Shown in pieces: positions 7,761-14,201 of a stretch of DNA of 17,111 nt. Numbering within the stretch: the stretch's first letter is position 1; each line of letters starts with the position of its first letter. Where the stretch lies: contig JAICXF010000042.1 in assembly GCA_025981625.1 (NCBI GenBank), positions 1 through 17,111 on the forward strand, in the 5' to 3' direction. A program made the position numbers and the translations under genes. Below the pieces are notes generated by a model that did no database searches, was not told the DNA's origin, and worked only from the letters and a program-made list of their open reading frames with translations. Source of the stretch: Sphingomonas sp. Lineage in GTDB: Bacteria; Pseudomonadota; Alphaproteobacteria; Sphingomonadales; Sphingomonadaceae.

Positions 7761-8773
7761 CGTTTCGAGTCCGTCCGGCGACATGCGACGATTTCCGCGC
7801 GATCTACCAGATGGCGAAGCTCACCGGCGGCGGGTTCACCAACCTGCCCGCCGACCGCGTCACCCTGGTCGAGAAGCTCGCCCGTTCCGACCGCTCCTTC
7901 GCTCGCGAAGGCGACAGCCAGCAAGCCGACCTCTACGTCTTCGTTCTCGAGGACCCCAAGGCGGGCGTCATCCGCGGGACCTGCCAGGTGTTCGGCCAGG
8001 TCGGCGTCGTCCAGCCCTTCTACAGCTATCACATCAGCACGCTTACCCAGACGAGCCCCGAACTCGGTAAGACCTTCCGCAACCAGATGCTGAGCCTGAC
8101 GACCGATCTCGAGGGCTCGTCCGAGGTCGGCGGATTGTTCCTCCATTCGCAAGTGCGCGCCGGGGGGTGGGGCTCGCTGCTCGCCCGCAGCCGCTATCTG
8201 TTCATGAAGCTGCACCGGGCCAGGTTCGGCGCCCGAACCCTGGCGGAGCTTCGCGGGGTGATGGACGAGGCAGGAAACGCGCCCTTCTGGGATGCGCTCG
8301 CCGGCCGCTTCTTCGGCATGACCTTCCCCGAAGCCGACGAGTTCAATGCGGTCCACGGGACCAAGTTCATCGCCGACCTGATGCCAAAAACGCCGATCTA
8401 CGTCTCTTTGCTCTCCGAAAGCGGGCGTGCCGTGGTGGGCCAGCCGCACCCGACGGGACGGGCGGCGCTTCGGATGCTGGAGCAGGAGGGCTTCGTGTTT
8501 GACCGCTACGTCGACATTTTCGACGGCGGTCCGACGGTGACCGCGCCCACCGACCAGATCCGCACAGTGCGCGAGGCGCGGATGGAAACGATCGCCGAGA
8601 TCGCCGACGGCGGCCCGGCGAAGATGATGGTCGCCGCAGGACTGCTGAAAGACTTCCGCGCGGCCTGCGCGTCGGTGAAGAGGCTGCCGAACAAGGGCAT
8701 CTCGATCGATCGCGAAGCCGCCGAGCTGCTCGAGGTCGACATCGGCGACACGGTGGTCATGGTCGACCGCTGA
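7757..8773 (+). CDS. astA: Arginine N-succinyltransferase (AstA)
   Basis: Catalyses succinyl-CoA + L-arginine to N2-succinylarginine, the first step of ammonia-producing arginine catabolism. The 338-residue length fits the family. Recognisable segments are the N-terminal FRVRPATCDDFRAIYQMAKL with GGGFTNLPADR (near 23-34), VGGLFLHSQVRAGGWGSLLARSR in the acyl-CoA-binding GNAT-like core, and a C-terminal half with PHPTGRAALRMLEQEGF and YVDIFDGGPT. The start is the ATG at 7757 that overlaps the upstream M20 stop as ATGA; the open frame continues further upstream but only through the M20 gene in another frame. Its own stop overlaps the astB ATG in the same way. This tight coupling suggests coordinated stoichiometry. 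No transcriptional regulator (ArgR, AstR) gene is seen nearby. Confidence 0.96.
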   Translation: MTFRVRPATCDDFRAIYQMAKLTGGGFTNLPADRVTLVEKLARSDRSFAREGDSQQADLYVFVLEDPKAGVIRGTCQVFGQVGVVQPFYSYHISTLTQTSPELGKTFRNQMLSLTTDLEGSSEVGGLFLHSQVRAGGWGSLLARSRYLFMKLHRARFGARTLAELRGVMDEAGNAPFWDALAGRFFGMTFPEADEFNAVHGTKFIADLMPKTPIYVSLLSESGRAVVGQPHPTGRAALRMLEQEGFVFDRYVDIFDGGPTVTAPTDQIRTVREARMETIAEIADGGPAKMMVAAGLLKDFRAACASVKRLPNKGISIDREAAELLEVDIGDTVVMVDR

Positions 8774-10023
8774 TGGCGCTTGCCGAGATCAATTTCGACG
8801 GCATCGTTGGCCCGAGCCACAATTATGCCGGCCTCAGCCTTGGCAATCTCGCTTCGACCCGGAACGCCGGCGAGGTCTCGCGGCCGCGCGCTGCGGCCCT
8901 CGAAGGCATCGAGAAAATGCGCGCCAATCTTGCGCTGGGGCTCCTCCAGGGGATCTTCCTGCCGCACCCGCGCCCCGACCAGGCCTGGCTGGCCGAGCTC
9001 GGCACAAGCTTCGAGGGTGCTGATTTTGCGCTGGCGGCAAATGCCATGTCCGCTTCGGCGATGTGGGCCGCCAATGCGGCCACCGTCTCCCCCGCGCCCG
9101 ACACCGGCGACGGGAAGTGCCACCTGACGGTCGCCAACCTCCGCACCATGCCGCATCGAAGCCATGAGTGGCCATGCACGCTGGCGCAGTTGCGGCTGGC
9201 ATTCGCCGATCCGTCCTTCAAGCTTCACGGGCCGGTGCCGCCCGCGTTCGGCGACGAGGGCGCCGCCAACCACATGCGGCTGACGCCCGCTCACGGCGAG
9301 CGGGGAGTCGAGGTGTTCGTCTATGGAGTGTCCAGCGGGGCCTTCCCTGCACGCCAGCATATCGAAGCCTCGAAGGCCGTCACGCGGCTTCATCGGCTCG
9401 ATCCCGACCGCGTCCTGTTCGCCCAGCAGTCAGCGGAGGCGATCGCCGCGGGTGCATTCCACAACGACGTGGTCGCCGTCGCCAACCAGCGCGTCCTGTT
9501 CGCCCACGAGCTCGCTTTCGCGAACAGGACGGCCCTGCTGGACGCGCTGAACGCTCGAGTGCCCGGGTTCGAATATGTCGAGGTTCCGGAAACCGAGGTG
9601 CCGCTGGCGGATGCGGTGAAATCCTATTTGTTCAATGCCCAGCTGGTCACGCCACCGGGCGGTGAGCCGACACTGATCGTCCCGCGCGAGGCGCGCGAAA
9701 CGGCATCGGTTTGGCAATGGCTCGAACGGCACCTTGCGGGAAACGGGCCGATCCGCCGCGTCGAGGTCGTCGACGTGCGTCAATCGATGGCCAACGGCGG
9801 CGGGCCCGCCTGCCTCCGCCTCCGCGTGGTCGCCGACCCCGGCCGTGTCGATCCGCGATTCATGATCGACAGTGACAAGCTCGAGCGAATTGCCGACCTG
9901 ATCGCGCGCTACTGGCCCGAAGAGCTTCATCACGACGAACTGCAAACGCCGGCGCTCGTCAGCCAGATAGAACAAGCGCGCGCGGCGCTTCTGGAATCGC
10001 TTCAGCTTGCGGAACTGATATAA
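8773..10023 (+). CDS. astB: N-succinylarginine dihydrolase (AstB)
   Basis: Converts N2-succinylarginine to N2-succinylornithine with release of two ammonia and CO2, the second AST step. The 416-residue protein starts with the family hallmark EINFDGIVGPSHNYAGLS. The catalytic triad of this guanidino-group-modifying superfamily can be placed: Glu162 in FGDEGAANHMRL, His230 in FHNDVVAVANQRVLF and Cys347 in NGGGPACLRLRV, with spacing close to the E. coli enzyme (Glu174, His248, Cys365). The start ATG at 8773 shares its A with the astA stop. AstC (aminotransferase) and AstD (semialdehyde dehydrogenase) are not in the window; ArgD-type enzymes elsewhere may fill the transaminase step. The TPR gene follows 20 bases downstream, with its own ribosome-binding site. 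Confidence 0.97.
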   Translation: MALAEINFDGIVGPSHNYAGLSLGNLASTRNAGEVSRPRAAALEGIEKMRANLALGLLQGIFLPHPRPDQAWLAELGTSFEGADFALAANAMSASAMWAANAATVSPAPDTGDGKCHLTVANLRTMPHRSHEWPCTLAQLRLAFADPSFKLHGPVPPAFGDEGAANHMRLTPAHGERGVEVFVYGVSSGAFPARQHIEASKAVTRLHRLDPDRVLFAQQSAEAIAAGAFHNDVVAVANQRVLFAHELAFANRTALLDALNARVPGFEYVEVPETEVPLADAVKSYLFNAQLVTPPGGEPTLIVPREARETASVWQWLERHLAGNGPIRRVEVVDVRQSMANGGGPACLRLRVVADPGRVDPRFMIDSDKLERIADLIARYWPEELHHDELQTPALVSQIEQARAALLESLQLAELI

Positions 10024-10043
10024 GCGCCGCCGGAGGGAAGCTC

Positions 10044-10580
10044 ATGGCCGATGACCCGTCCACCCTCATTGAACAGTCCAGCGAAGCTCGGCGCCGAGGC
10101 GACCCCGCTGCTGCCATCAGGCTCGCCGCGGAAGCTGTCGACCTCGCCCGCGGCAGCGACAACAGAGTATCCTTGGGAGAGGCGCTCGCCGCGATGGCAC
10201 GACTTCGGCGCGATGAGCAGCAGTATGACGCGGCCGTGCGCCTTTACGAAGAATCGGCTGCGGTCGCGCTCCATTGTGGCGACAAGCGCGCGCTTGGGCA
10301 CCGGCTTCGCCACATCGGCGATATTGCCGCCGAACAAGGCGACTTACAGGTGGCCGAATCCTCCTATGCCGAAGCGGAGCGACTGTTCGAGGGAATGGAC
10401 GTGGGGGAGCTCGACAAGGCGAACTTCCTCCGATCGAAAGCGCTGCTGAGCGAAAGGCAGGGCGAGTCCGAGACTGCATTCCAGCTTTGGCAGGAGGCGC
10501 AGAAGCTTTACCGCGCGAGCCGGATTGATGAAGGTGTAAAGGAGTGTGGCACGCACATGGACATGCTCCGCGCAAGCTGA
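10044..10580 (+). CDS. Tetratricopeptide-repeat protein
   Basis: A 178-residue soluble protein made almost entirely of TPR-like helix pairs. Repeats run roughly at residues 8-35 (ARRRGDPAAAIRLAAEAVDLA), 43-76 (LAAMARLRRDEQQYDAAVRLYEESAAVA), 82-115 (RHIGDIAAEQGDLQVAESSYAEAERLF) and 123-158 (RSKALLSERQGESETAFQLWQEAQKLY), with the usual G/A-8 and A-20 pattern. No signal peptide or catalytic domain is present. A GGAGG site seven bases before the ATG supports the start. It lies 20 bases after astB and is probably in the same transcript; a hairpin follows its stop. A protein-protein scaffold role is inferred from the repeats. Any specific link to arginine catabolism is unproven. Confidence 0.85.
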   Translation: MADDPSTLIEQSSEARRRGDPAAAIRLAAEAVDLARGSDNRVSLGEALAAMARLRRDEQQYDAAVRLYEESAAVALHCGDKRALGHRLRHIGDIAAEQGDLQVAESSYAEAERLFEGMDVGELDKANFLRSKALLSERQGESETAFQLWQEAQKLYRASRIDEGVKECGTHMDMLRAS

Positions 10581-10591
10581 TCCTGCGGACT

Positions 10592-10606
10592 GTCCCGCGG
10601 CGGGAC
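10592..10606 (+). terminator. GC-rich hairpin after the TPR gene, possible terminator
   Basis: GTCCCG (10592-10597) pairs perfectly with CGGGAC (10601-10606) around a three-base loop, 11 bases after the TPR stop codon. No T-run follows, so intrinsic termination is uncertain; it may instead stabilise the operon's 3' end. Confidence 0.35.
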
Positions 10607-10611
10607 TGAGG

Positions 10612-10628
10612 TAAATGTTAGATTAACC
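10612..10628. promoter_or_regulatory. CtrA-like site (TAAA-N7-TTAACC)
   Basis: TAAA at 10612-10615 and TTAACC at 10623-10628 are separated by seven bases. This is one mismatch from the alphaproteobacterial CtrA consensus TTAA-N7-TTAA(C). It lies about 60 bases before the small membrane-protein gene at 10686, in a locally A/T-rich stretch that stands out in this GC-rich window. CtrA binding is inferred from the pattern only. Confidence 0.3.
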
Positions 10629-10685
10629 CTATCCTTTGTTATTTTTCCGGCTCAAAACGGCCATTGCGACGTTCAATCGTTAACA

Positions 10686-11024
10686 ATGGCGATGCTCAGC
10701 AAAATAGGCAGACTGTTTCAGATCAAGACGCGCTTCGAGGCGTGGCTGGTAATCTATGCCATCGCGCTGGGCGCCGTCGAACGCGGCCGGCACTATCTGG
10801 ACGCCTATCCCGGATGGGGCGGATGGCTGCTTGCACTCGCCTGCACCGGAGTCGTCTTCGTCGCCGGAGGCAAGCTGCTGGATTCGGTCAGGCCGCCCGA
10901 GCCGGCACTGTCAGCCGGGCCGTATCGGGCGCAGCCGCGGCGGCGAACGGCCGACCGTCATCGGCCGACGCGCCTTCCCAGCCGGCGCGCATCGCAAGCC
11001 TCGGTCCTGCACCGCAACGATTGA
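10686..11024 (+). CDS. Small two-helix membrane protein of unknown function
   Basis: A 112-residue protein with two hydrophobic segments (near residues 19-33, AWLVIYAIALGAVER; and 45-63, GWLLALACTGVVFVAGGKL) joined by a short loop RGRHYLDAYPGW, so probably a hairpin inner-membrane protein. This N-terminal part resembles short proteins I associate with sphingomonad genomes. The last 40 residues are Arg/Pro-rich and look unlike a folded domain. An overlapping reading in another + frame ends in an Ala/Pro-rich tail finishing APQRLTAKWFD at 11044, so a frameshift near 10880-10920 is possible. The ATG at 10686 sits in a locally A/T-rich region with a TTAAC just before it. I do not recognise a function. 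Confidence 0.65.
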   Translation: MAMLSKIGRLFQIKTRFEAWLVIYAIALGAVERGRHYLDAYPGWGGWLLALACTGVVFVAGGKLLDSVRPPEPALSAGPYRAQPRRRTADRHRPTRLPSRRASQASVLHRND

Positions 11025-11052
11025 CTGCCAAGTGGTTCGACTGACGACGAAA

Positions 11053-11081
11053 ATGCGCGTGAGCACCGGGCCCACGCGCAT
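11053..11081 (-). terminator. Rho-independent-type terminator of the zinc-ribbon gene
   Basis: A perfect 9-bp inverted repeat, ATGCGCGTG (11053-11061) and CACGCGCAT (11073-11081), with an 11-base loop. Read on the - strand the stem ends in ATTTTC, a short T-run, 26 bases after the stop of the - strand gene at 11107-11364. The position, stem and T-run fit an intrinsic terminator for that gene. It also separates it from the convergent gene at 10686-11024. Confidence 0.6.
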
Positions 11082-11106
11082 CGCCGAAACAACAACAGCA
11101 AATCGC

Positions 11107-11364
11107 TTAGGCGGCGTTCAGCTCCGCGTAGTTCGGACGCGTTCCGCTCCAGAACACAGGCGCCGGCGCCGGGCCGTGAGTCAGCGCGTCCATCAGCGGC
11201 AGCGCGGTCGAGCAGAAGGCGCATTCGGCCGACACTCGGCCGACGATCCAGTGGGTCCGGCCACAGCCGGGGCAGTGATTGACCTCACCGGCGCGATATA
11301 CGGCGTGGTACCCACGCGCACTCGGATTGAACGGCGTGTGGCGGGAGTCGAGAGAGCTCAACAT
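11107..11364 (-). CDS. Small zinc-ribbon-like protein of unknown function
   Basis: An 85-residue protein with a CX2C-X13-CX2C arrangement (CPGCG ... ECAFC, near residues 31-50) typical of a compact zinc ribbon, with HW between the knuckles. The flanks are Pro-, His- and Tyr-containing and there is no signal peptide. The ATG at 11364 is chosen because an excellent TAAGGAA ribosome-binding site lies six bases upstream; a longer frame up to 11397 lacks such support. It has its own terminator (11053-11081), so it is probably a single-gene transcript. Many sphingomonad genomes hold similar short cysteine-knuckle proteins. Function is unknown; nucleic-acid or protein binding is the usual role of such ribbons. 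Confidence 0.75.
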   Translation of the reverse strand: MLSSLDSRHTPFNPSARGYHAVYRAGEVNHCPGCGRTHWIVGRVSAECAFCSTALPLMDALTHGPAPAPVFWSGTRPNYAELNAA

Positions 11365-11538
11365 GGTGCTTTCCTTAGAAACCAATTGCGATTCCAACGA
11401 GCGGCGAATCGTTAGGTTTCATCGATAGCTGGTGATTGGGCGCAGCCTGTCACTCGAACGCCACGCCGCTGTCCCAGCGGGAGACATTCCGCCGTCCAAA
11501 TGGCTTAGTGAAAGAATCGACTCCGCAGGCTGTGGATA

Positions 11539-11553
11539 TTAACCATCTGTTTA
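11539..11553. promoter_or_regulatory. CtrA-like site (TTAA-N7-TTTA)
   Basis: TTAA at 11539-11542 and TTTA at 11550-11553 are seven bases apart, one mismatch from the CtrA consensus. The site is about 46 bases before the GTG of the 62-residue protein gene, in the 11365-11599 spacer. Apart from this site and the ribosome-binding sites I see no other feature in that spacer. Inferred from pattern only. Confidence 0.3.
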
Positions 11554-11599
11554 CCCCGTAGGGGTGATGTTCCGCTGTTCTCGAGGCGGAGGGGGACCG

Positions 11600-11788
11600 G
11601 TGGAATCGAACGAGCGTTACTATCGCCGGCGGGCGGTGGAAGAGCGGATGGCGGCACAACGGGCAATGACCGAAACGGCGCGTGCCTGGCATAGTCAACT
11701 GGCAGAGAATTTCGCCGAGCGGGCGAGCGCCTGCACCGGCATGAGCATCGGGATCGCAATCGGGAGCGTCGCCGTCATCAACGGCTGA
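11600..11788 (+). CDS. Small charged helical protein of unknown function
   Basis: A 62-residue protein starting with GTG. The first 45 residues (ESNERYYRRRAVEERMAAQRAM...) form one long, highly charged amphipathic helix rich in Arg, Glu and Ala. The C-terminal 15 residues (GMSIGIAIGSVAVING) are small and hydrophobic. A GGAGG site (11588-11592) lies seven bases before the GTG, which decides this start over the in-frame ATG at 11564. YYxRRAxEE-type openings occur in short sphingomonad proteins of unknown role. It is convergent with the DUF1003 gene, 51 bases away. No function can be assigned. Confidence 0.6.
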   Translation: MESNERYYRRRAVEERMAAQRAMTETARAWHSQLAENFAERASACTGMSIGIAIGSVAVING

Positions 11789-11839
11789 TCGGATTGCTCC
11801 AACGGACGGCAGGCGCAAATGCGCTTCGCCGGATAATGC

Positions 11840-12355
11840 TCAGACCTGCACCTGCGCTTCCTCGATCGCGTCGAGCACTGCTTCTGGCTGAACCAGCTGC
11901 TTCATTTCCTCGACATCCCCCGTACGTGCCGATGGCACATCCATCCGCACCGCGATCTCGGACACCAGCTGAACGAGCTTGGTGATCTCCGCCTCCGCCA
12001 GCAGACTGACCTGCAGGTCGAGTTCCGCCCGGCGATCGGCCGCGGCAGCCATCCGGTTCTGCGTGATCAGGATGAAGGTCGACAGGAAGATCGCCTCGAC
12101 CGAGGCGATCATTGCCAGGATGACAAAGGTCGGATCCCATGGGCGGACGCCGGGAATCGAACCGAGGTTCGCAAGAACCCAGCCGCCATAGAGCACCAGA
12201 TGGACGTAGACGAAGCCCATGCTGCCGGAGAAGCGCGTGATCGCCCGTGCAATCCGCTCCTCGCCGCTGGCGTTCGCCTCTTCTGCTTGGCGCCGCTGGC
12301 GCAACGCGGCGATATTGCGCGTCAATGAGCTGTTGAGTGTCTCTTCGCCGGCCAC
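11840..12355 (-). CDS. DUF1003 family membrane protein
   Basis: A 171-residue inner-membrane protein of the DUF1003 family (PF06210). Two transmembrane helices lie near residues 46-64 (MGFVYVHLVLYGGWVLANL) and 77-97 (FVILAMIASVEAIFLSTFILI). They are followed by the family-typical ITQNRMAAAADRRAELDLQVSLLAEAEITKL segment and a cytoplasmic coiled tail. An N-terminal helix rich in Arg and Gln precedes them. The start is GTG at 12355, 37 bases after the symporter stop on the same strand, so it may be the second gene of that transcript. The family has no established function. The family call is strong. Confidence 0.88.
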   Translation of the reverse strand: MAGEETLNSSLTRNIAALRQRRQAEEANASGEERIARAITRFSGSMGFVYVHLVLYGGWVLANLGSIPGVRPWDPTFVILAMIASVEAIFLSTFILITQNRMAAAADRRAELDLQVSLLAEAEITKLVQLVSEIAVRMDVPSARTGDVEEMKQLVQPEAVLDAIEEAQVQV

Positions 12356-12392
12356 GAGCGGGAAAACGAGCCAGCAAGCGGCCGCGTTCCTG

Positions 12393-14036
12393 TCACCACC
12401 ACGCGGCGTAAAGCGCGATGAGGATCAGGATCACGCCGAGCGCGCCGACGTTGAAGACGGTCGGCGTCCTGAACGTCACTCCCTCCATCGTGACGCGGTT
12501 CGCGTCTCCGCGCCCGCGGAAGAGCAGCGAACAGATAACCGCCAGCGCCAGCGAAACGACGAAAGCGATCTCCATCCGGTGCATGAACGGCACGGCATTC
12601 AGCGCCGCGCTTCCGCCATATTGCGCCGGGAACCAGAACAGGAAGCTCAGCAAGACGGAGGTGACGGCACCGGCGATCGCACCCGCTTCGGTCGCTCGCT
12701 TCCAGAACAGGCCCAAGAGGAAGATCACCGTGATCCCGGGCGTGAAGAAACCGGTGAATTCCTGGATGTACTGGAACGCCTGCTGAGACTGGCCGAGCAG
12801 CGGTCGGACGACGATCAAGGCGATGACGATCGAAATGACCGCAACCGTGCGGCCGACGAAGACGAGGTGCTTTTCCATCGCTCTTCCATCGGGGTCGACC
12901 GAATCCTCGGCGCGCGTCCGGACGTGCTTCATCTTGGCGTAGAGATCGAGCGTGAAGATCGTCGCGATCGAGTTGATCTTTGAGGCCATGGACGCGACGA
13001 TCGCCGCCACCAATGCGGCGAACACGAGCCCGAGCAGGCCCGGCGGAAGAAGCCGCATCATCGTCGGATAGGCCTGATCCGGCTTGGCGAGATCGGGCGC
13101 CAGCACGACGGCAGCGATGCCCGGGACCACCAGGATCACCGGCATCAGCAGCTTGAGGTACGCGGCAAAGGTGACGCCCTTTTGCGCCTCGGCGATGCTC
13201 TTGGCGGCAAGCGCGCGCTGGATGATGTACTGGTTGAAGCCCCAGTAGCTGAGGTTCGCGATCCACATTCCGCCGATCAGAACGCTGAGGCCCGGCAAGT
13301 TCTGGTATCGGTCCTGGTCGTAGGCGGCGTTGCCCGTCGGGTGGAGGATCATGTGGAAGTGGTCGGGAACGCGCGCGACGAGAGTCTCGAAGCCGGCGAT
13401 CACGCCATGTCCCGCCCCGATCTGGCCGAGGGTCAGGAAGGTCACGACGAGACCGCCGAACACGAGCAAGGTGACCTGGACGATGTCCGTGAGCGCGATC
13501 GCCTTCAGTCCCCCGTAGAGCTGATAAGCGAGAGCAAACACGCCAAGCCCGATCAGCGCGTAGGTTTGGTCGACGCCGGCGACCTTGGTGACCGCGATCG
13601 ACCCGAGCCAGATGATCGAGGTCAGGTTCACGAACACGTAAAGCGCCAGCCAGAACAGCGTCATCAGGATGCGGATCGAATCGCCGTACCGCTCCTGCAG
13701 GAATTGCGGCATCGTGTAGATGTGGTTGGCGAGGAAGATCGGCAGGAAGTACTTGCCGACGATCAGCAAGGTCGCCGCGGCCATCCACTCGTACGACGCA
13801 ATGGCGAGCCCGATCGCGTAGCCCGAGCCGGACATGCCGACGATCTGCTCGGCCGAGATGTTGGCCGCGATCAGCGACGCGCCGATCGCCCACCACGGCA
13901 GGTTCTTCGAGGCGAGGAAGTAGTCGGAGGTGTCCTTCTGGTGCCCGGGTTTTTCGCGGCTGACCCACTGCGCCAGGGCGAAAATCCCGATCGCGTAGGC
14001 GATCACCACCATCAGATCGATTGTCGACAGGCCCAC
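12393..14036 (-). CDS. Sodium/solute symporter, vSGLT-like sodium/sugar cotransporter
   Basis: A 547-residue inner-membrane Na+-coupled transporter of the SSS (SLC5) family with about 14 helices, closest in pattern to Vibrio sodium/galactose vSGLT. The segment SLIAANISAEQIVGMSGSGY is nearly that of vSGLT. The vSGLT sugar-contact residues are all matched: Gln64 (vSGLT Gln69), Glu83 (Glu88), Asn261 (Asn260), Lys295 (Lys294) and the gate Tyr264 (Tyr263). The helix with QYIQEFTGFFTPGI carries the equivalent of Gln428. The start is GTG at 14036, with an AGGGGAGGGG ribosome-binding site (14050-14041). A TTGACG -35-like element lies at 14087-14082 without a convincing -10. It diverges from the M20D hydrolase. 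A hexose substrate is inferred from the conserved site. Confidence 0.93.
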   Translation of the reverse strand: MGLSTIDLMVVIAYAIGIFALAQWVSREKPGHQKDTSDYFLASKNLPWWAIGASLIAANISAEQIVGMSGSGYAIGLAIASYEWMAAATLLIVGKYFLPIFLANHIYTMPQFLQERYGDSIRILMTLFWLALYVFVNLTSIIWLGSIAVTKVAGVDQTYALIGLGVFALAYQLYGGLKAIALTDIVQVTLLVFGGLVVTFLTLGQIGAGHGVIAGFETLVARVPDHFHMILHPTGNAAYDQDRYQNLPGLSVLIGGMWIANLSYWGFNQYIIQRALAAKSIAEAQKGVTFAAYLKLLMPVILVVPGIAAVVLAPDLAKPDQAYPTMMRLLPPGLLGLVFAALVAAIVASMASKINSIATIFTLDLYAKMKHVRTRAEDSVDPDGRAMEKHLVFVGRTVAVISIVIALIVVRPLLGQSQQAFQYIQEFTGFFTPGITVIFLLGLFWKRATEAGAIAGAVTSVLLSFLFWFPAQYGGSAALNAVPFMHRMEIAFVVSLALAVICSLLFRGRGDANRVTMEGVTFRTPTVFNVGALGVILILIALYAAWW

Positions 14037-14201
14037 GGCGCCCCTCCCCTTTGGGCCACACTGTTGCAGACTTGGCTGAAGCGTCAATCGGCTTGTGGTG
14101 AGCGGCGTCCGTGAAACGAACGTGATCAGGCACTGGCGTGCCCCAACAGGCTCGAGCGCGTGTCGCTGGCTCGGTTCTTTGCCCAGCGCTATGATGGCTG
14201 G

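Noticed and set aside
12322..14133. A 603-codon - strand open frame overlapping the symporter, and the + strand frames at 12219-12983 and 13182-14114
   Set aside because: They are shadow frames of the symporter. Only the symporter frame gives hydrophobic helices and SGLT motifs.
14160..14201. GTG at 14160 as start of the M20D hydrolase
   Set aside because: It adds 14 residues not typical of the family and has no good ribosome-binding site. The ATG at 14202 sits at the usual distance before the ALRRAIHAEPELG motif, although the GTG cannot be excluded.
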